A stretch of DNA of 64,000 bases from an uncultured bacterium. Its GTDB lineage: Bacteria; Cyanobacteriota; Vampirovibrionia; Gastranaerophilales; Gastranaerophilaceae. The stretch covers positions 62,001 to 126,000 of the forward strand of contig CAJMPQ010000005.1 of the NCBI GenBank assembly GCA_905215335.1, in the 5' to 3' direction. A program made the position numbers and the translations under genes. The number at the start of each line of letters is the position of its first letter. Position 1 is the first letter of the stretch. The notes beneath the pieces were generated by a model. That model had not been told where the DNA came from and did not search any database. It saw only the letters and a program-made list of their open reading frames with translations. Of this stretch, positions 61,671-64,000 are shown in pieces.

Positions 61671-61838
61671 TTAATCAAGTAAAGCTGAAACTATACGCGC
61701 ATTAGTACTATATCTACGTAAGTTTAAAAAATATTTTATAACCTTAAATGTAACCACACACTCATCAACTGTTAAATACTTAACAGAATCCAATGCAAAA
61801 AAATCTGATAATGCAATCATATCGTAATCTTTTGGCAT
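61671..61838 (-). CDS. Small paralogous protein F, divergent copy
   Basis: A 55-residue protein. It keeps the outline of the family (MPKDYDMIALSDFFALDSVK at the start, STNARIVSALLD at the end), but TV-D-Y has become AL-D-F and most middle positions differ. No GCAATT/TTTATAT element and no clear terminator accompany it. It may be a diverging or decaying copy. Confidence 0.6.
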   Translation of the reverse strand: MPKDYDMIALSDFFALDSVKYLTVDECVVTFKVIKYFLNLRRYSTNARIVSALLD

Positions 61839-61997
61839 AACTATACCTGAGCAAGTATCTTACAATGAATAAACGATTTCACAGAATAAAAGTTCAACTT
61901 TTTAGTAAAAATTACTTTACAAAATACAAAAATGGTATAAAAAGCAATAGTTTTGAAGTAAAATTAAATACAGAAGTAGCTAGAAAAGGAAATATAA

Positions 61998-63095
61998 ATG
62001 CTAAAAACAGGAATAGTAGGCCTACCAAACGTAGGAAAATCAACATTATTTAACGCACTAACAAATGCTAGAAATGCACAAAGTGCAAATTATCCATTTT
62101 GTACTATTGAACCCAATATTGGAGTTGTAGAAGTACCTGATGAAAGACTTGCAGTTCTAGCAAAATTATGTAAAACTGAAACAATTATTCCTACAGCAAT
62201 TGAATTTGTAGACATTGCAGGACTTGTAAAAGGTGCAAGTAAAGGTGAAGGCTTAGGTAACCAATTTTTACAAAATATTAGAGAAGTAGATGCAATTATA
62301 CAAGTTGTAAGATGCTTTGATGATGAAAATACAATACACGTATCTGGAAAAGTTGATCCAATAAGTGATATTGAAACTATAAATACAGAATTAGCTCTTG
62401 CTGATATGGCATCAATAGAAAGACGTCAAGCAAGAATAGCTAAAGTTGTTAAATCTGGAGATAAAGATGCAGTATTAGAAGATTCTGTTCTAAAAAAATT
62501 AACAGAATTACTATCAGATTGTACATTCATTGATATCAATAAACATTTCAATGAAGATGAAATACCAGTAGTAAAAATGTTAAATTTATTATCTACTAAA
62601 CCAGTAATTTACTGTGCAAACGTTTCTGAATTTGATTTAAAAAATGGAAATGATTATACAAAAAAAGTTCAAGAATACGCTAACACTCACGGTGCTGAAA
62701 TGGTAATTATTACAGCAAAAATAGAAGAAGAACTTGCGGATTTAGGTCAAGAAGAAGCTGAAGAATACCTAAAAGAATTAGGCATAGAAGATAGCGGAAT
62801 CAATAGAATGATTAAATCAGTATACAGTCTTTTAAAACTTAGAACATTTATCACTGCAGGTGAAAAAGAAGTTAGAGCTTGGACAATTCCAGCCGGAACA
62901 AAAGCTCCACAAGCTGCTGGAGTTATCCATACAGACTTTGAAAAAGGATTTATTAGAGCTGAAATAACTCCATATAAAGACTTTGCGGAATTAGGATCTT
63001 ATACAGCTTGCAAAGAAAAAGGTGTTACACGTCTTGAAGGAAAAGATTATGTAATTCAAGATGGAGATCTAGTACACTTTAGATTTGCAGTTTAA
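61998..63095 (+). CDS. ychF: YchF/OLA1-type GTPase (ATPase)
   Basis: A 365-residue, full-length protein: G1 GIVGLPNVGKSTLFNAL, G3 FVDIAGLVKGASKGEGLGNQ, the altered G4 NVSE found in ATP-preferring YchF, and a C-terminal TGS domain (TAGEKEVRAWTIPAGTKAPQ). A ribosome-associated regulator. AAAAGGAA precedes the ATG. Confidence 0.97.
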   Translation: MLKTGIVGLPNVGKSTLFNALTNARNAQSANYPFCTIEPNIGVVEVPDERLAVLAKLCKTETIIPTAIEFVDIAGLVKGASKGEGLGNQFLQNIREVDAIIQVVRCFDDENTIHVSGKVDPISDIETINTELALADMASIERRQARIAKVVKSGDKDAVLEDSVLKKLTELLSDCTFIDINKHFNEDEIPVVKMLNLLSTKPVIYCANVSEFDLKNGNDYTKKVQEYANTHGAEMVIITAKIEEELADLGQEEAEEYLKELGIEDSGINRMIKSVYSLLKLRTFITAGEKEVRAWTIPAGTKAPQAAGVIHTDFEKGFIRAEITPYKDFAELGSYTACKEKGVTRLEGKDYVIQDGDLVHFRFAV

Positions 63096-63113
63096 GCTAA
63101 ATAATATTTCATA

Positions 63114-63152
63114 TAATAAAAGACCTGATAAATATCAGGTCTTTTATTATTA
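63114..63152. terminator. Bidirectional rho-independent terminator
   Basis: AATAATAAAAGACCTGAT pairs with its complement around a short loop between the convergent ychF and repeat-protein genes. Confidence 0.87.
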
Positions 63153-63170
63153 TTAAAATATCACTATATT

Positions 63171-64000
63171 CTAAAAACCTATTGATTCATCTACAATATC
63201 AATTATAGGAAGATCACTCCCATCAAGGGCCTCTAATGTTCTATCTTTATAATATGGACTCATTATATCGTCTTCATTTCTAGGATCTAAAGGATCATTT
63301 AAATCCTGACCAAATACCCCTTTTTCTTTGTAATGAGGACTCATAATATCATCAGCATTTCTAGGATCTAAAGGATCATTCAAATCCTGACCAAACATAC
63401 CTCTGTGAGGTATTTCATCTGTCAAAGCAACCATATCATCAGATGCTAACTTCGGAGTCTCAATATTTTCTGCAATATCTTTTACTTTACCTGCAAATTT
63501 TTCAGAGCCATTAGCAATATCATCTGAAGCTAATATTATAGCTGCTGGAATATCATTATTTTCTGGCTTTATTTCTTCAACAGCAGTTTTTGATGGTTTC
63601 TTTTGAGATTCAGGTACAATATTAACTTTAGCCTTATCTGCCTTGTTAGATTTCTTATTGTTCTTCTTTGGTACTAAAACTTCAACCGAACTATCTTCAA
63701 CAGTTTCTAAAAAAACATCTTTTGAACCGTTTGGAAGTTCTTCAACTACAACATCAGTAACTTCTTCGGCTGTTTTTGGTGAATTATCAACTACAACATC
63801 TACGATTTCTTCTGTTACTTTTGGAGTATTATCTACGACTTCAGTTATATCATCTGCAACCTTTGGTACGCTTTCAACTACTACTTCTGCAATTTCTTCA
63901 GCTGATTTAGGTGCATTTTCAACTATAATTTCTGCTACATCTTCAGCTCCTTTTGGCGAAGCTTCTACAATAATTTCAGCAGCTTCATTTGAAAGCTTTT
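63171..64000 (-). CDS. Acidic repeat protein, 5' end outside the window
   Basis: The reading frame is open from the window edge to the stop at 63171 (276 codons seen). From the edge: about six tandem 15-residue units of the type PK-AEE-AEVVVE-, then a Lys/Asn-rich stretch, then two 27-residue units containing FGQDLNDPLDPRN and DDIMSP-YK, then a short acidic tail. No signal, membrane segment or known domain is visible in this part. The ATG at 63434 is internal, since the frame continues upstream with the same repeats. Function is unknown. Confidence 0.75.
   Translation of the reverse strand, partial: KLSNEAAEIIVEASPKGAEDVAEIIVENAPKSAEEIAEVVVESVPKVADDITEVVDNTPKVTEEIVDVVVDNSPKTAEEVTDVVVEELPNGSKDVFLETVEDSSVEVLVPKKNNKKSNKADKAKVNIVPESQKKPSKTAVEEIKPENNDIPAAIILASDDIANGSEKFAGKVKDIAENIETPKLASDDMVALTDEIPHRGMFGQDLNDPLDPRNADDIMSPHYKEKGVFGQDLNDPLDPRNEDDIMSPYYKDRTLEALDGSDLPIIDIVDESIGF

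Noticed and set aside
60121..61838. CRISPR-like array from the repeated AT-rich blocks
   Set aside because: The repeats are promoters and genes of unequal spacing, with no short regular repeat-spacer pattern.
61865..62053. Reading frame of 62 codons before ychF
   Set aside because: It overlaps the ychF start in another frame, has no ribosome site and an unlikely composition.

Overview
The window is a very AT-rich, gene-dense stretch of bacterial chromosome with standard start and stop codon use and short intergenic gaps. It most resembles a non-photosynthetic relative of the cyanobacteria, i.e. a gut-type Gastranaerophilales (Melainabacteria/Vampirovibrionia). This is an inference. The supports are: an F0F1 ATP synthase operon in the cyanobacterial order a-c-b'-b-delta-alpha-gamma, with two different b subunits and no beta/epsilon genes; a type IV prepilin beginning GFSLAEVLITLGIIGVVAAM; a biotin-dependent Na+ decarboxylase operon; Rex; and no photosynthesis or respiratory chain genes. 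No rRNA, CRISPR, phage or insertion sequence was seen.

Layout. 0-7 kb: a holin-like membrane protein, a MarR-controlled EmrA/TolC-type efflux pair without its inner-membrane transporter, a histidine kinase/response regulator pair and a PfkB sugar kinase. 7-22.5 kb: a large unknown protein, PNPase, two DUF3137 membrane proteins around tRNA-Arg(CCT), a CHAP-like hydrolase, tRNA-Arg(CCG), LemA, a nitroreductase, an LCP cell-wall ligase, two tandem paralogous unknown membrane proteins, a prepilin and an XRE regulator facing it across a perfect 38-bp palindrome. 22.8-28.1 kb: the atp operon, with a zinc-finger membrane protein inserted between alpha and gamma. 28.2-32.2 kb: birA-oadG-oadA-oadB, a biotin ligase next to the biotin enzyme it should modify and its Na+-pumping membrane partner. 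32.3-34 kb: two overlapping genes that look like degenerate PurN and PurD. 34-42.7 kb: acetolactate synthase, an rph operon with two small secreted coiled-coil proteins, PHP phosphoesterase, DedA, HU, glycosyltransferase and apt. 42.7-48.2 kb: a six-gene operon queF-yraN-speB-ligA-unknown-SIMPL. 48.3-58.3 kb: a Na+/dicarboxylate symporter, a secreted unknown, tRNA-Leu, an alpha/beta hydrolase, an MsbA-type ABC exporter, a second CHAP protein, coaE/RNA pseudouridine synthase/thioesterase, rex and coaX. 58.5-64 kb: tuf, a cluster of tiny paralogous genes, ychF and the 3' part of a repeat-rich acidic protein.

The most unusual material is at 59.9-61.8 kb. Five tiny proteins share an N-terminal TV-D-Y--SL motif and/or a C-terminal TNAKI-E-LL tail, and a ribbon-helix-helix protein carries the same kind of tail. 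Four transcription units there are preceded by a bipartite element, GCAATT-N17-TTTATAT then AGGG, with exactly constant spacing. The same element precedes the two CHAP hydrolase genes at 14.4 and 54.0 kb, which suggests one regulon under a dedicated promoter type. A second recurrent signal is a short F-(S/T/Q)-G motif at the end of a hydrophilic N-terminal extension in four otherwise different proteins (7142, 18297, 20040, 50772).

Metabolically the window fits a fermenter that builds a Na+ gradient by decarboxylation, imports dicarboxylates or amino acids with cations, senses NADH/NAD+ through Rex, and keeps a classical ATP synthase whose c subunit lacks the glutamine typical of Na+-binding rings.
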